Assembly (NCBI RefSeq): GCF_905404315.1
Contig: NC_066297.1
Coordinates: 5,766,001-5,830,000 of the forward strand
DNA: 64,000 nt
Direction: 5' to 3'
DNA from: Leptidea sinapis
Taxonomy: Eukaryota; Arthropoda; Insecta; Lepidoptera; Pieridae
The translations under genes were made by a program, and so were the position numbers. The notes under the pieces were generated by a model that searched no databases, was not told where the DNA came from, and saw nothing but the letters and a program-made list of their open reading frames with translations. Position 1 is the first letter of the stretch, and each line of letters begins with the position of its first letter. Below are positions 51,601 through 64,000 of this stretch, piece by piece.

Positions 51601-52430
51601 GCGGCCATCTTCGATTTAAAAAATGATCACAAAATCGTTCTCTGCACCCACGAGAACCTCGGATACGATACCCATAATTTAGTTATCATAATTTTGAACG
51701 GCGGCCATCTTGGATTTCAAAAATGATCACAAAATCGTTCTTTGCACTCTCTAGAACCTAGGATACGATACCCATAATCTAGTTATCATACTTTTGAGCG
51801 GCGGCCATCTCGGATTTACAAATGATCCCAAAATTGTTTTCTGCACCCTCAAGAACCTCGGACACGATATCCATATTGCTGAAAATATAATTTTGTGCGG
51901 CGGCAATCTTGGATTTGAAAAATAATCCCAAAATTATTTTCTGCACCCTCGAGAACCTCTGATACGATACCCATAATGTACTTATCATATTTTTTAAGCC
52001 GCGGCCATCTTGGATTTGAAAAATGATCACATTTCTGCTCCCTCGAGAACCTCGGATACGATACCCATAATGAAGTTATCATACTTTTGAGCGGCGGCCA
52101 TCTTGGATTTGAAAAATGATTACAAAATCGCTCTCTGCACCCTCGAGAACCTCGGATACGATACCCATAATGTATTTATCATAATTTTGAGCGGCGGCCA
52201 TCTTGGATTTAAAAAATGATCACAAAATCGTTCTGTGCACTCTCGAGAACCTCGGATACGATACCCATAATGTAGTTATCATACTTTTGAGCGGCGGCCA
52301 TCTTGGATTTGAAAAATGATCACAAAATCGCTCTCTGCACCCTCGAGAACCTCGTGTACGATATCAATATTGATGAAAACATAATTGTTTGCGGCAACCC
52401 TCTTGGATTTCAAAAATGATCACAAAATCG
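48600..52430. repeat. Mixed satellite modules including block E1
   Basis: Satellite only. Positions 48719–49427 repeat 39362–40070 (+9,357). Positions 50000–52358 (E1) match 56163–58521 at a constant +6,163 (50393 with 56556, 50812 with 56975, 51779 with 57942). E1 ends at about 52350, where CGAGAACCTCG continues as TGTACGATATC instead of GATACGATACC. Confidence 0.82.
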
Positions 52431-54315
52431 CTCTCTGCACCCTCGAGAACCTCGGATACGATACCCATAATGTAGTTATCATAATTTTGAGCGGAGGCCA
52501 TCTTGGATTTCAAAAATGATCAAAAAATCGTACTTTGCACTCTCTAGAACCTAGGATTCGATACCCATAATCTAGTTATCATACTTTTGAGTGGCGGCCA
52601 TCTCGGATTTAAAAATGATCCCAAAATTGTTTTCTGCACCCTCAAGAACCTCGGACACGATATCCATATTGCTGAAAATATAATATTGTGCGGCGGCAAT
52701 CTTGGATTTGAAAAATGATCCCAAAATTATTTTCTGCACCCTCGAGAACCTCTGATAGGATACCCATTATGTACTTATCATATTTTTTAAGCCGCGGCCA
52801 TCTTGGATTTGAAAAATGATCACATTTCTGCTCCCTCGAGAACCTCGGATACGATACCCATAATGAAGTTATCATACTTTTGAGCGGCGGCCATCTTGGC
52901 TTTGAAAAATGATCACAAAATCGTTCTCTGCACCCTCGAGAACTTAGGATACGATACCCATAATCTAGTTAACATACATTTGAGCGGCGGCCATCTTGGA
53001 TTTCAAAAATGATCACAAAATCGTTCTGTGCACTCTCGAGAACCTCGGATACGATACCCATATTTCAATGATCATAATCTTACATTGCGGCAATCTCGGA
53101 TTTAAAAATGATCCCAAAATTATTTTCTGCACCCTCAAAAACCTCGAACACGATATCCATATTGCTGAAAACATAACTGTTTGCGGCAGCCTTCTTGGAT
53201 TTGAAAAATGATCCCAAAATTATTTTCTGCACCCTCGAGAACCTCTGATACGATACCCATAATGTACTTATCATATTTTTTAAGCCGCGGCCATCTTGGA
53301 TTTGAAAAATGATCACATTTCTGCTCCCTCGAGAACCTCGGATACGATACCCATAATGTAGTTATCATACTTTTGAGCGGCGGCAATCTTGGATTTGAAA
53401 AATGATCACAAAATCGTTCTCTGCACCCTCGAGAACTTAGGATACGATACCCATAATCTAGTTAACATACATTTGAGCGGCGGCCATCTTGGATTTCAAA
53501 AATGATCACAAAATCGTTCTGTGCACTCTCGAGAACCTCGGATACGATACCCATATTTTTATGATCATAATCTTGCATTGCGGCCATCTCGGATTTAAAA
53601 ATGATCCCAAAATTATTTTCTGCACCCTCAAAAACCTCGGACACGATATCCATATTGCTGAAAACATAACTGTTTGCGGCAGCCTTCTTGGATTTCAAAA
53701 ATGATCACAGAATTGTGCTCTGAATCCTCGAGAACCTCGGACACGATATCAATATTGCTAAAATCATAATTTTGTGCGGGGGCAATCTTGGATTTGAAAA
53801 ATTATCACCAAATCGTTCTCTGCACCCTCGAGAAACTCGTGTACGATATCAATATTGATGAAAACATAATTGTTTGCGGCAACCCTCTTGGATTTCAAAA
53901 ATGATCACAGAATCGCTCGCTGAACTCTCGAGAACCTCGGATGCGATACCCATAATGTAGTTATCATAATTTTGAGTGGCGGCCATCTTGGATTTCAAAA
54001 AATGATCACAAAATCGTTCTGTGCACTCTCGAGAACCTCGGATATGATACCCATAATGTAGTTATCATACTTTTGAGCGGCGACCATCTTGGATTTGAAA
54101 AATGATCACAAAATCGCTCTCTGCACCCTCGAGAACCTCGGATACGATACCCATAATGAATTTATAATAATTTTGAGCGGCGGCCATCTTGGATTTAAAA
54201 AATGATCACAAAATCGTTCTGTGCACTCTCGAGAACCTCGGATATGATACCCATAATCTAGTTAACATACATTTGAGCGGCGGCCATCTTGGATTTCAAA
54301 AATGATCACAAAATC
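52430..54315. repeat. 1,886-bp tandem duplication, copy 1 (19 monomers)
   Basis: This matches the next 1,886 bp at a constant offset (52642 with 54528, 52996 with 54882, 53462 with 55348). Shared private variants are CGTACTTTGC, AATATAATATTGTGC and CATATTTCAATG. The two copies are directly adjacent. Confidence 0.85.
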
Positions 54316-56201
54316 GTTCTCTGCACCCTCGAGAACCTAGTATACGATACCCATAATGTAGTTATCATAATTTTGAGCGGCGGCCATCTTGGATTTCAAA
54401 AATGATCACAAAATCGTACTTTGCACTCTCTAGAACCTAGGATACGATACCCATAATCTAGTTATCATACTTTTGAGTGGCGGCCATCTCGGTTTAAAAA
54501 ATGATCCCAAAATTGTTTTCTGCACCCTCAAGAACCTCGGACACGATATCCATATTGCTGAAAATATAATATTGTGCGGCGGCAATCTTGGATTTGAAAA
54601 ATGATCCCAAAATTATTTTCTGCACCCTCGAGAACCTCTGATAGGATACCCATAATGTACTTATCATATTTTTTAAGCCGCGGCCATCTTGGATTTGAAA
54701 AATGATCACATTTCTGCTCCCTCGAGAACCTCGGATACGATACCCATAATGAAGTTATCATACTTTTGAGCGGCGGCCATCTTGGATTTGAAAAATGATC
54801 ACAAAATCGTTCTCTGCACCCTCGAGAACTTAGGATACGATACCCATAATCTAGTTAACATACATTTGAGCGGCGGCCATCTTGGATTTCAAAAATGATC
54901 ACAAAATCGTTCTGTGCACTCTCGAGAACCTCGGATACGATACCCATATTTCAATGATCATAATCTTACATTGCGGCAATCTCGGATTTAAAAATGATCC
55001 CAAAATTATTTTCTGCACCCTCAAAAACCTCGAACACGATATCCATATTGCTGAAAACATAACTGTTTGCGGCAGCCTTCTTGGATTTGAAAAATGATCC
55101 CAAAATTATTTTCTGCACCCTCGAGAACCTCTGATACGATACCCATAATGTACTTATCATATTTTTTAAGCCGCGGCCATCTTGGATTTGAAAAATGATC
55201 ACATTTCTGCTCCCTCGAGAACCTCGGATACAATACCCATAATGTAGTTATCATACTTTTGAGCGGCGGCAATCTTGGATTTGAAAAATGATCACAAAAT
55301 CGTTCTCTGCACCCTCGAGAACTTAGGATACGATACCCATAATCTAGTTAACATACATTTGAGCGGCGGCCATCTTGGATTTCAAAAATGATCACAAAAT
55401 CGTTCTGTGCACTCTCGAGAACCTCGGATACGATACCCATATTTTTATGATCATAATCTTGCATTGCGGCCATCTCGGATTTAAAAATGATCCCAAAATT
55501 ATTTTCTGCACCCTCAAAAACCTCGGACACGATATCCATATTGCTGAAAACATAACTGTTTGCGGCAGCCTTCTTGGATTTCAAAAATGATCACAGAATT
55601 GTGCTCTGCATCCTCGAGAACCTAGGACACGATATCAATATTGCTAAAATCATAATTTTGTGCGGGGGCAATCTTGGATTTGAAAAATTATCACCAAATC
55701 GTTCTCTGCACCCTCGAGAAACTCGTGTACGATATCAATATTGATGAAAACATAATTGTTTGCGGCAACCCTCTTGGATTTCAAAAATGATCACAGAATC
55801 GCTCGCTGAACTCTCGAGAACCTCGGATGCGATACCCATAATGTAGTTATCATAATTTTGAGTGGCGGCCATCTTGGATTTCAAAAAATGATCACAAAAT
55901 CGTTCTGTGCACTCTCGAGAACCTCGGATATGATACCCATAATGTAGTTATCATACTTTTGAGCGGCGACCATCTTGGATTTGAAAAATGATCACAAAAT
56001 CGCTCTCTGCACCCTCGAGAACCTCGGATACGATACCCATAATGAATTTATAATAATTTTGAGCGGCGGCCATCTTGGATTTAAAAAATGATCACAAAAT
56101 CGTTCTGTGCACTCTCGAGAACCTCGGATATGATACCCATAATCTAGTTAACATACATTTGAGCGGCGGCCATCTTGGATTTCAAAAATGACCACAAAAT
56201 C
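54316..56201. repeat. 1,886-bp tandem duplication, copy 2
   Basis: Second copy of 52430–54315. Single-base differences include GGTTTAAAAAATG at 54492 and ACAATACCC near 55230. The low divergence and direct adjacency suggest a recent unequal exchange. Confidence 0.85.
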
Positions 56202-59146
56202 GTTCTGTGCACTCTCGAGAACCTCGGATACGATACCCATATTTTTATGATCATAATCTTGCATTTCGGCCATCTCCGATTTAAAAATGATCCCAAAATT
56301 ATTTTCTGCACCCTCAAAAACCTCGGACACGATATCCATATTGCTGAAAACATAACTGTTTGCGGCAGCCTTCTTGGATTTCAAAAATGATCACAGAATT
56401 GTGCTCTGCATCCTCGAGAACCTCGGACACGATATCAATATTGCTAAAATCATAATTTTGTGTGGGGGCCATCTTGGATTTGAAAAATTATCACCAAATC
56501 GTTCTCTGCACCCTCGAGAAACTCGTGTACGATATCAATATTGATGAAAACATAATTGTTTGCGGCAACCCTCTTGGATTTCAAAAATGATCACAAAATC
56601 GCTCTCTGCACCCTCGAGAACCTCGGATACGATACCCATAATGTAGTTATTATAATTTTGAGTGGCGGCCATCTTGGATTTCAAAAAATGATCACAAAAT
56701 CGTTCTGTGCACTCTCGAGAACCTCGGATATGATACCCATAATGTAGTTATCATACTTTTGAGCGGCGACCGTCTTGGATTTGAAAAATGATCACAAAAT
56801 CGTTCTCTGCACCCTCGAGAACCTAGTATACGATACCCATAATCTTGTTATCATACTTTTGAGCGGCGGCCATCTTGGATTTGAAAAATGATCACAAAAT
56901 CGCTCTCTGCACCCTCGAGAACCTCGGATACGATACCCATAATGAAGTAATCATAATTATGAGCGGCGGCCATCTTGGATTTGAAAAATGATCACAAAAT
57001 CGCTCTCTGCACTCTCGAGAACCTCGGATACGATACCCATATTTTAATGATCATTATCTTGCATTGCGGCCATCTCGGATTTAAAAATGATCCCAAAATT
57101 ATTTTCTGCACCCTCGAAAACCTCGGACACGATATCTATATTGATGAAAACATAATTGTTTGCGGCAACACTCTTGGATTTCCAAAATGATCACAGAATT
57201 GTTTTCTGCACCCTCGAGTACCTCGGACACGATATCCATAATGTAGTTATCATACTTTTGAGCGGCGGCCATCTTCGATTTAAAAAATGATCACAAAATC
57301 GTTCTCTGCACCCTCGAGAACCTCGGATACGATACCCATAATGAATTTATAATAATTTTAAGCGGCGGCCATCTTGGATTTAAAAAATGATCACAAAATC
57401 GTTCTGTGCACTCTCGAGAACCTCGGATATGATACCCATAATGTAGTTATCATACTTTTGAGCGGCGACCATCTTGGATTTGAAAAATGATCACAAAATC
57501 GCTCTCTGCACTCTCGAGAACCTCGGATACGATATCCATATTTTTATGATCATTATCTTGCATTGCGGCCATCTCGGATTTAAAAATGATCCCAAAATTA
57601 TTTTCTGCACCCTCGAAAACCTCGGACACGATATCTATATTGATGAAAACATAATTTTTTGCGGCAACACTCTTGGATTTCAACAATGATCACAGAATTG
57701 TTCTCTGCACCCTCGAGTACCTCGGACACGATATCCATAATGTAGTTATCATACTTTTGAGCGGCGGCCATCTTCGATTTAAAAAATGATCACAAAATCG
57801 TTCTCTGCACCCACGAGAACCTCGGATACGATACCCATAATTTAGTTATCATAATTTTGAACGGCGGCCATCTTGGATTTCAAAAATGATCACAAAATCG
57901 TTCTTTGCACTCTCTAGAACCTAGGATACGATACCAATAATCTAGTTATCATACTTTTGAGCGGCGGCCATCTCGGATTTAAAAATGATCCCAAAATTGT
58001 TTTCTGCACCCTCAAGAACCTCGGACACGATATCCATATTGCTGAAAATATAATTTTGTGCGGCGGCAATCTTGGATTTGAAAAATGATCCCAAAATTAT
58101 TTTCTGCACCCTCGAGAACCTCTGATACGATACACATAATATACTTATCATATTTTTTAAGCCGCGGCCATCTTGGATTTGAAAAATGATCACATTTCTG
58201 CTCCCTCGAGAACATCGGATACGATACCCATAATGAAGTTATCATACTTTTGAGCGGCGGCCATCTTGGATTTGAAAAATGATTACAAAATCGCTCTCTG
58301 CACCCTCGAGAACCTCGGATACGATACCCATAATGTATTTATCATAATTTTGAGCGGCGGCCATCTTGGATTTAAAAAATGATCACAAAATCGTTCTGTG
58401 CACTCTCGAGAACCTCGGATACGATACCCATAATGTAGTTATCATACTTTTGAGCGGCGGCCATCTTGGATTTGAAAAATGATCACAAAATCGCTCTCTG
58501 CACCCTCGAGAACCTCGGATACGATACCCATAATGTAGTTATCATAATTTTAAGCGGCGGCCATCTTGAATTTGAAAAATGATAACAGAATTGTGCTCTG
58601 CATCCTCGAGAACCTCGGACACGATATCAATATTGCTAAAATCATAATTTTGTGTGGGGGCCATCTTGGATTTGAAAAATTATCACCAAATCGTTCTCTG
58701 CACCCTCGAGAAACTCGTGTACGATATCAATATTGATGAAAACATAATTGTTTGCGGCAACCCTCTTGGATTTCAAAAATGATCACAAAATCGCTCTCTG
58801 CACCCTCGAGAACCTCGGATACGATACCCATAATGTAGTTATCATAATTTTGAGCGGCGGCCATCTTGGATTTCAAAAATGATCACAAAATCGTTCTTTG
58901 CACTCTCTAGAACCTAGGATACGATACCCATAATCTAGTTATCATACTTTTGAGTGGCGGCCATCTCGGATTTAAAAATGATCCCAAAATTGTTTTCTGC
59001 ACCCTCAAGAACCTCGGACACGATATCCATATTGCTGAAAATATAATTTTGTGCGGCGGCAATCTTGGATTTGAAAATTGATCCCAAAATTATTTTCTGC
59101 ACCCTCAAGAACCTCGGACACGATATCCATATTGCTGAAAATATAA
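56157..59146. repeat. Tandem duplication D1, 2,990 bp
   Basis: This matches 59147 onward at offset 2,990 (then 2,989 after a 1-bp deletion near 59470), and at offset 3,190 beyond about 60440. Shared private variants are GCATTTCGGCC (near 56262 and 59252), AATTATGAGCGG (near 56956 and 59945) and TTGAAAATTGATCCC (59073 and 62263). D1 ends in a fused monomer at about 59107–59150 that leads straight into D2. Confidence 0.85.
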
Positions 59147-62100
59147 TTTTGAGCGGCGGCCATCTTGGATTTCAAAAATGACCACAAAATCGTTCTGTGC
59201 ACTCTCGAGAACCTCGGATACGATACCCATATTTTTATGATCATAATCTTGCATTTCGGCCATCTCCGATTTAAAAATGATCCCAAAATTATTTTCTGCA
59301 CCCTCAAAAACCTCGGACACGATATCCATATTGCTGAAAACATAACTGTTTGCGGCAGCCTTCTTGGATTTCAAAAATGATCACAGAATTGTGCTCTGCA
59401 TCCTCGAGAACCTCGGACACGATATCAATATTGCTAAAATCATAATTTTGTGTGGGGGCCATCTTGGATTTAAAAATTATCACCAAATCGTTCTCTGCAC
59501 CCTCGAGAAACTCGTGTACGATATCAATATTGATGAAAACATAATTGTTTGCGGCAACCCTCTTGGATTTCAAAAATGATCACAAAATCGCTCTCTGCAC
59601 CCTCGAGAACCTCGGATACGATACCCATAATGTAGTTATTATAATTTTGAGTGGCGGCCATCTTGGATTTCAAAAAATGATCACAAAATCGTTCTGTGCA
59701 CTCTCGAGAACCTCGGATATGATACCCATAATGTAGTTATCATACTTTTGAGCGGCGACCGTCTTGGATTTGAAAAATGATCACAAAATCGTTCTCTGCA
59801 CCCTCGAGAACCTAGTATACGATACCCATAATCTTGTTATCATACTTTTGAGCGGCGGCCATCTTGGATTTGAAAAATGATCACAAAATCGCTCTCTGCA
59901 CCCTCGAGAACCTCGGATACGATACCCATAATGAAGTAATCATAATTATGAGCGGCGGCCATCTTGGATTTGAAAAATGATCACAAAATCGCTCTCTGCA
60001 CTCTCGAGAACCTCGGATACGATACCCATATTTTAATGATCATTATCTTGCATTGCGGCCATCTCGGATTTAAAAATGATCCCAAAATTATTTTCTGCAC
60101 CCTCGAAAACCTCGGACACGATATCTATATTGATGAAAACATAATTGTTTGCGGCAACACTCTTGGATTTCCAAAATGATCACAGAATTGTTCTCTGCAC
60201 CCTCGAGTACCTCGGACACGATATCAATATTGATGAAAACATAATTGTTTGCGGCAACCCTCTTGGATTTCAAAAATGATCACAAAATCGCTCTCTGCAC
60301 CCTCGAGAACCTCGGATACGATACCCATAATGTAGTTATTATAATTTTGAGTGGCGGCCATCTTGGATTTCAAAAAATGATCACAAAATCGTTCTGTGCA
60401 CTCTCGAGAACCTCGGATATGATACCCATAATGTAGTTATCATACTTTTGAGCGGCGGCCATCTTCGATTTAAAAAATGATCACAAAATCGTTCTCTGCA
60501 CCCTCGAGAACCTCGGATACGATACCCATAATGAATTTATAATAATTTTAAGCGGCGGCCATCTTGGATTTAAAAAATGATCACAAAATCGTTCTGTGCA
60601 CTCTCGAGAACCTCGGATATGATACCCATAATGTAGTTATCATACTTTTGAGCGGCGACCATCTTGGATTTGAAAAATGATCACAAAATCGCTCTCTGCA
60701 CTCTCGAGAACCTCGGATACGATATCCATATTTTTATGATCATTATCTTGCATTGCGGCCATCTCGGATTTAAAAATGATCCCAAAATTATTTTCTGCAC
60801 CCTCGAAAACCTCGGACACGATATCTATATTGATGAAAACATAATTTTTTGCGGCAACACTCTTGGATTTCAACAATGATCACAGAATTGTTCTCTGCAC
60901 CCTCGAGTACCTCGGACACGATATCCATAATGTAGTTATCATACTTTTGAGCGGCGGCCATCTTCGATTTAAAAAATGATCACAAAATCGTTCTCTGCAC
61001 CCACGAGAACCTCGGATACGATACCCATAATTTAGTTATCATAATTTTGAACGGCGGCCATCTTGGATTTCAAAAATGATCACAAAATCGTTCTTTGCAC
61101 TCTCTAGAACCTAGGATACGATACCAATAATCTAGTTATCATACTTTTGAGCGGCGGCCATCTCGGATTTAAAAATGATCCCAAAATTGTTTTCTGCACC
61201 CTCAAGAACCTCGGACACGATATCCATATTGCTGAAAATATAATTTTGTGCGGCGACAATCTTGGATTTGAAAAATGATCCCAAAATTATTTTCTGCACC
61301 CTCGAGAACCTCTGATACGATACACATAATATACTTATCATATTTTTTAAGCCGCGGCCATCTTGGATTTGAAAAATGATCACATTTCTGCTCCCTCGAG
61401 AACATCGGATACGATACCCATAATGAAGTTATCATACTTTTGAGCGGCGGCCATCTTGGATTTGAAAAATGATTACAAAATCGCTCTCTGCACCCTCGAG
61501 AACCTCGGATACGATACCCATAATGTATTTATCATAATTTTGAGCGGCGGCCATCTTGGATTTAAAAAATGATCACAAAATCGTTCTGTGCACTCTCGAG
61601 AACCTCGGATACGATACCCATAATGTAGTTATCATACTTTTGAGCGGCGGCCATCTTGGATTTGAAAAATGATCACAAAATCGCTCTCTGCACCCTCGAG
61701 AACCTCGGATACGATACCCATAATGTAGTTATCATAATTTTAAGCGGCGGCCATCTTGAATTTGAAAAATGATAACAAAATCGTTCTCTGCACCCTCGAG
61801 AACCTCGGACACGATATCAATATTGCTAAAATCATAATTTTGTGTGGGGGCCATCTTGGATTTGAAAAATTATCACCAAATCGTTCTCTGCACCCTCGAG
61901 AAACTCGTGTACGATATCAATATTGATGAAAACATAATTGTTTGCGGCAACCCTCTTGGATTTCAAAAATGATCACAAAATCGCTCTCTGCACCCTCGAG
62001 AACCTCGGATACGATACCCATAATGTAGTTATCATAATTTTGAGCGGCGGCCATCTTGGATTTCAAAAATGATCACAAAATCGTTCTTTGCACTCTCTAG

Positions 62101-62295
62101 AACCTAGGATACGATACCCATAATCTAGTTATCATACTTTTGAGTGGCGGCCATCTCGGATTTAAAAATGATCCCAAAATTGTTTTCTGCACCCTCAAGA
62201 ACCTCGGACACGATATCCATATTGCTGAAAATATAATTTTGTGCGGCGGCAATCTTGGATTTGAAAATTGATCCCAAAATTATTTTCTGCACCCT
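59147..62295. repeat. Tandem duplication D2 with a 201-bp internal gain
   Basis: Second copy of D1. It holds two extra monomers near 60205–60440, where 60245–60436 repeats 59545–59736 at +700, which accounts for the change of offset from 2,989 to 3,190. The right limit is near 62295, where D2 keeps CTCGAGAACCTCTGATAGG and D1 has the junction monomer. Confidence 0.85.
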
Positions 62296-64000
62296 CGAGA
62301 ACCTCTGATAGGATACCCATAATGTACTTATCATATTTTTTAAGCCGCGGCCATCTTGGATTTGAAAAATGATCACATTTCTGCTCCCTCGAGAACCTCG
62401 GATACGATACCCATAATGAAGTTATCATACTTTTGAGCGGCGGCCATCTTGGATTTGAAAAATGATCACAAAATCGTTCTCTGCACCCTCGAGAACTTAG
62501 GATACGATACCCATAATCTAGTGAACATACATTTGAGCGGCGGCCATCTTGGATTTCAAAAATGATCACAAAATCGTTCTGTGCACTCTCGAGAACCTCG
62601 GATACGATACCCATATTTTAATGATCATAATCTTACATTGCGGCAATCTCGGATTTAAAAATGATCCCAAAATTATTTTCTGCACCCTCAAAAACCTCGA
62701 ACACGATATCCATATTGCTGAAAACATAACTGTTTGCGGCAGCCTTCTTGGATTTGAAAAATGATCCCAAAATTATTTTCTGCACTCTCGAGAACCTCTG
62801 ATACGATACCCATAATGTACTTATCATATTTTTTAAGCCGCGGCCATCTTGGATTTGAAAAATGATCACATTTCTGCTCCCTCGAGAACCTCGGATACGA
62901 TACCCATAATGTAGTTATCATACTTTTGAGCGGCGGCAATCTTGGATTTGAAAAATGATCACAAAATCGTTCTCTGCACCCTCGAGAACTTAGGATACGA
63001 TACCCATAATCTAGTTAACATACATTTGAGCGGCGGCCATCTTGGATTTCAAAAATGATCACAAAATCGTTCTGTGCACTCTCGAGAACCTCGGATACGA
63101 TACCCATATTTTTATGATCATAATCTTGCATTGCGGCCATCTCGGATTTAAAAATGATCCCAAAATTATTTTCTGCACCCTCAAAAACCTCGGACACGAT
63201 ATCCATATTGCTGAAAACATAACTGTTTGCGGCAGCTTTCTTGGATTTCAAAAATGATCACAGAATTGTGCTCTGCATCCTCGAGAACCTCGGACACGAT
63301 ATCAATATTGCTAAAATCATAATTTTGTGCGGGGGCAATCTTGGATTTGAAAAATTATCACCAAATCGTTCTCTGCACCCTCGAGAAACTCGTGTACGAT
63401 ATCAATATTGATGAAAACATAATTGTTTGCGGCAACCCTCTTGGATTTCAAAAATGATCACAGAATCGCTCGCTGAACTCTCGAGAACCTCGGATGCGAT
63501 ACCCATAATGTAGTTATCATAATTTTGAGTGGCGGCCATCTTGGATTTCCAAAAATGATCACAAAATCGTTCTGTGCACTCTCGAGAACCTCGGATATGA
63601 TACCCATAATGTAGTTATCATACTTTTGAGCGGCGACCATCTTGGATTTGAAAAATGATCACAAAATCGCTCTCTGCACCCTCGAGAACCTCAGATACGA
63701 TACCCATAATGAATTTATAATAATTTTGAGGGGCGGCCATCTTGGATTTAAAAAATGATCACAAAATCGTTCTGTGCACTCTCGAGAACCTCGGATATGA
63801 TACCCATAATCTAGTTAACATACATTTGAGCGGCGACCATCTTGGATTTCAAAAATGATCACAAAATCGCTCTCTGCACCCTCGAGAACCTCGGATACGA
63901 TACCCATAATGTAGTTATCATAACTTTGAGTGGCGGCCATCTTGGATTTCAAAAAATGATCACAAAATCGTTCTGTGCACTCTCGAAAACCTCGGATATG
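62295..64000. repeat. Terminal satellite modules, copy of 52.7–54.3 kb
   Basis: Positions 62285–63835 match about 52732–54282 at a constant +9,553 (53080 with 62633, 53462 with 63015). The last ~160 bp switches to a different family-A run. The window ends inside a monomer, so the array continues to the right. Confidence 0.82.

Larger units (their letters stand above)
8554..64000. repeat. Satellite array, right arm (about 555 monomers)
   Basis: The same ~100-bp satellite resumes directly after the LINE and runs uninterrupted to the end of the window, stopping inside a monomer. Orientation is constant throughout. I found no second transposable element, no simple-sequence tract longer than a few units, and no unique DNA in this 55-kb stretch. 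All variation comes from monomer subtype, small indels and the order of higher-order blocks, which are listed separately. Confidence 0.97.

Noticed and set aside
1..64000. Over 150 short open frames of 60–154 codons on both strands with similar peptides (for example starting MAAAQKYD or MDLKNDHK)
   Set aside because: All lie within satellite monomers. The period of 100 bp is not a multiple of 3, so frames rotate and stop every two to three monomers, and opposite strands are open at the same places. No ribosome-entry or gene context supports them.
1..64000. CRISPR-like array of regular repeats
   Set aside because: The repeats are contiguous 100-bp monomers with no unique spacers, and there are no cas genes.

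Overview
The window is almost entirely one tandem satellite-DNA array. The basic monomer is 100 bp (reference copy 13928–14027), always in the same orientation, and the array runs off both ends of the window. Excluding one 2,264-bp insertion, about 61.7 kb of satellite is present, roughly 620 monomers. I see no host protein gene, rRNA, tRNA or CRISPR array. The many short open frames are by-products of the repeat: 100 is not a multiple of 3, so frames rotate and close within a few monomers.

The only non-satellite DNA is at 6290–8553. It is a 5'-truncated APE-type non-LTR retrotransposon (LINE) on the minus strand. It keeps the last residues of the endonuclease, a complete-looking reverse transcriptase with YADD, the C-terminal region, a short 3' UTR and a 10-unit TAA-type tail. 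A 50-bp exact target-site duplication flanks it, and the unoccupied version of the same site is present at 19256–19305. The domain layout and tail suggest an animal genome, most likely an arthropod and perhaps an insect. That assignment is an inference from the element type and cannot be fixed from satellite sequence.

The satellite has structure at several scales. Monomers fall into two main families (A and B) that differ at 22 of 100 aligned positions, plus length variants of 93, 99, 101, 108 and 114 bp. Monomers are organised into higher-order repeats (HORs). The clearest is an 18-monomer, 1,801-bp unit at 12429–14229 and again at 23132–24932 and 24933–26733. Larger copies also occur: block A (about 4226–15300) against block B (about 17242–27300), a 1,898-bp step at 15.3–19.1 kb, a 2,586-bp step at 32–36 kb, a 3,281-bp step at 35–40 kb, a 4,382-bp step at 40–48.6 kb, an adjacent 1,886-bp duplication at 52.4–56.2 kb, and a 2,990/3,190-bp duplication at 56.2–62.3 kb. 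Shared private variants and one-monomer indels show growth by repeated unequal exchange.

Layout: 1–4225 satellite modules; 4226–15300 block A, holding the LINE; 15200–17241 a partial copy of the start of A; 17242–27300 block B, lacking the LINE; 27300–32270 mixed HOR remnants; 32270–40115 the 2,586- and 3,281-bp spaced copies; 40115–48600 two 4,382-bp units; 48600–52430 mixed modules; 52430–56200 two 1,886-bp units; 56157–62295 two roughly 3-kb units; 62295–64000 a copy of the 52.7–54.3 kb modules. No genes act together here. The plausible roles are structural, such as heterochromatin or possibly a centromere. Nearly every family-A monomer carries a GCCATCTT core of the kind bound by YY1/Pho-type zinc-finger proteins, which is the most testable functional hint.
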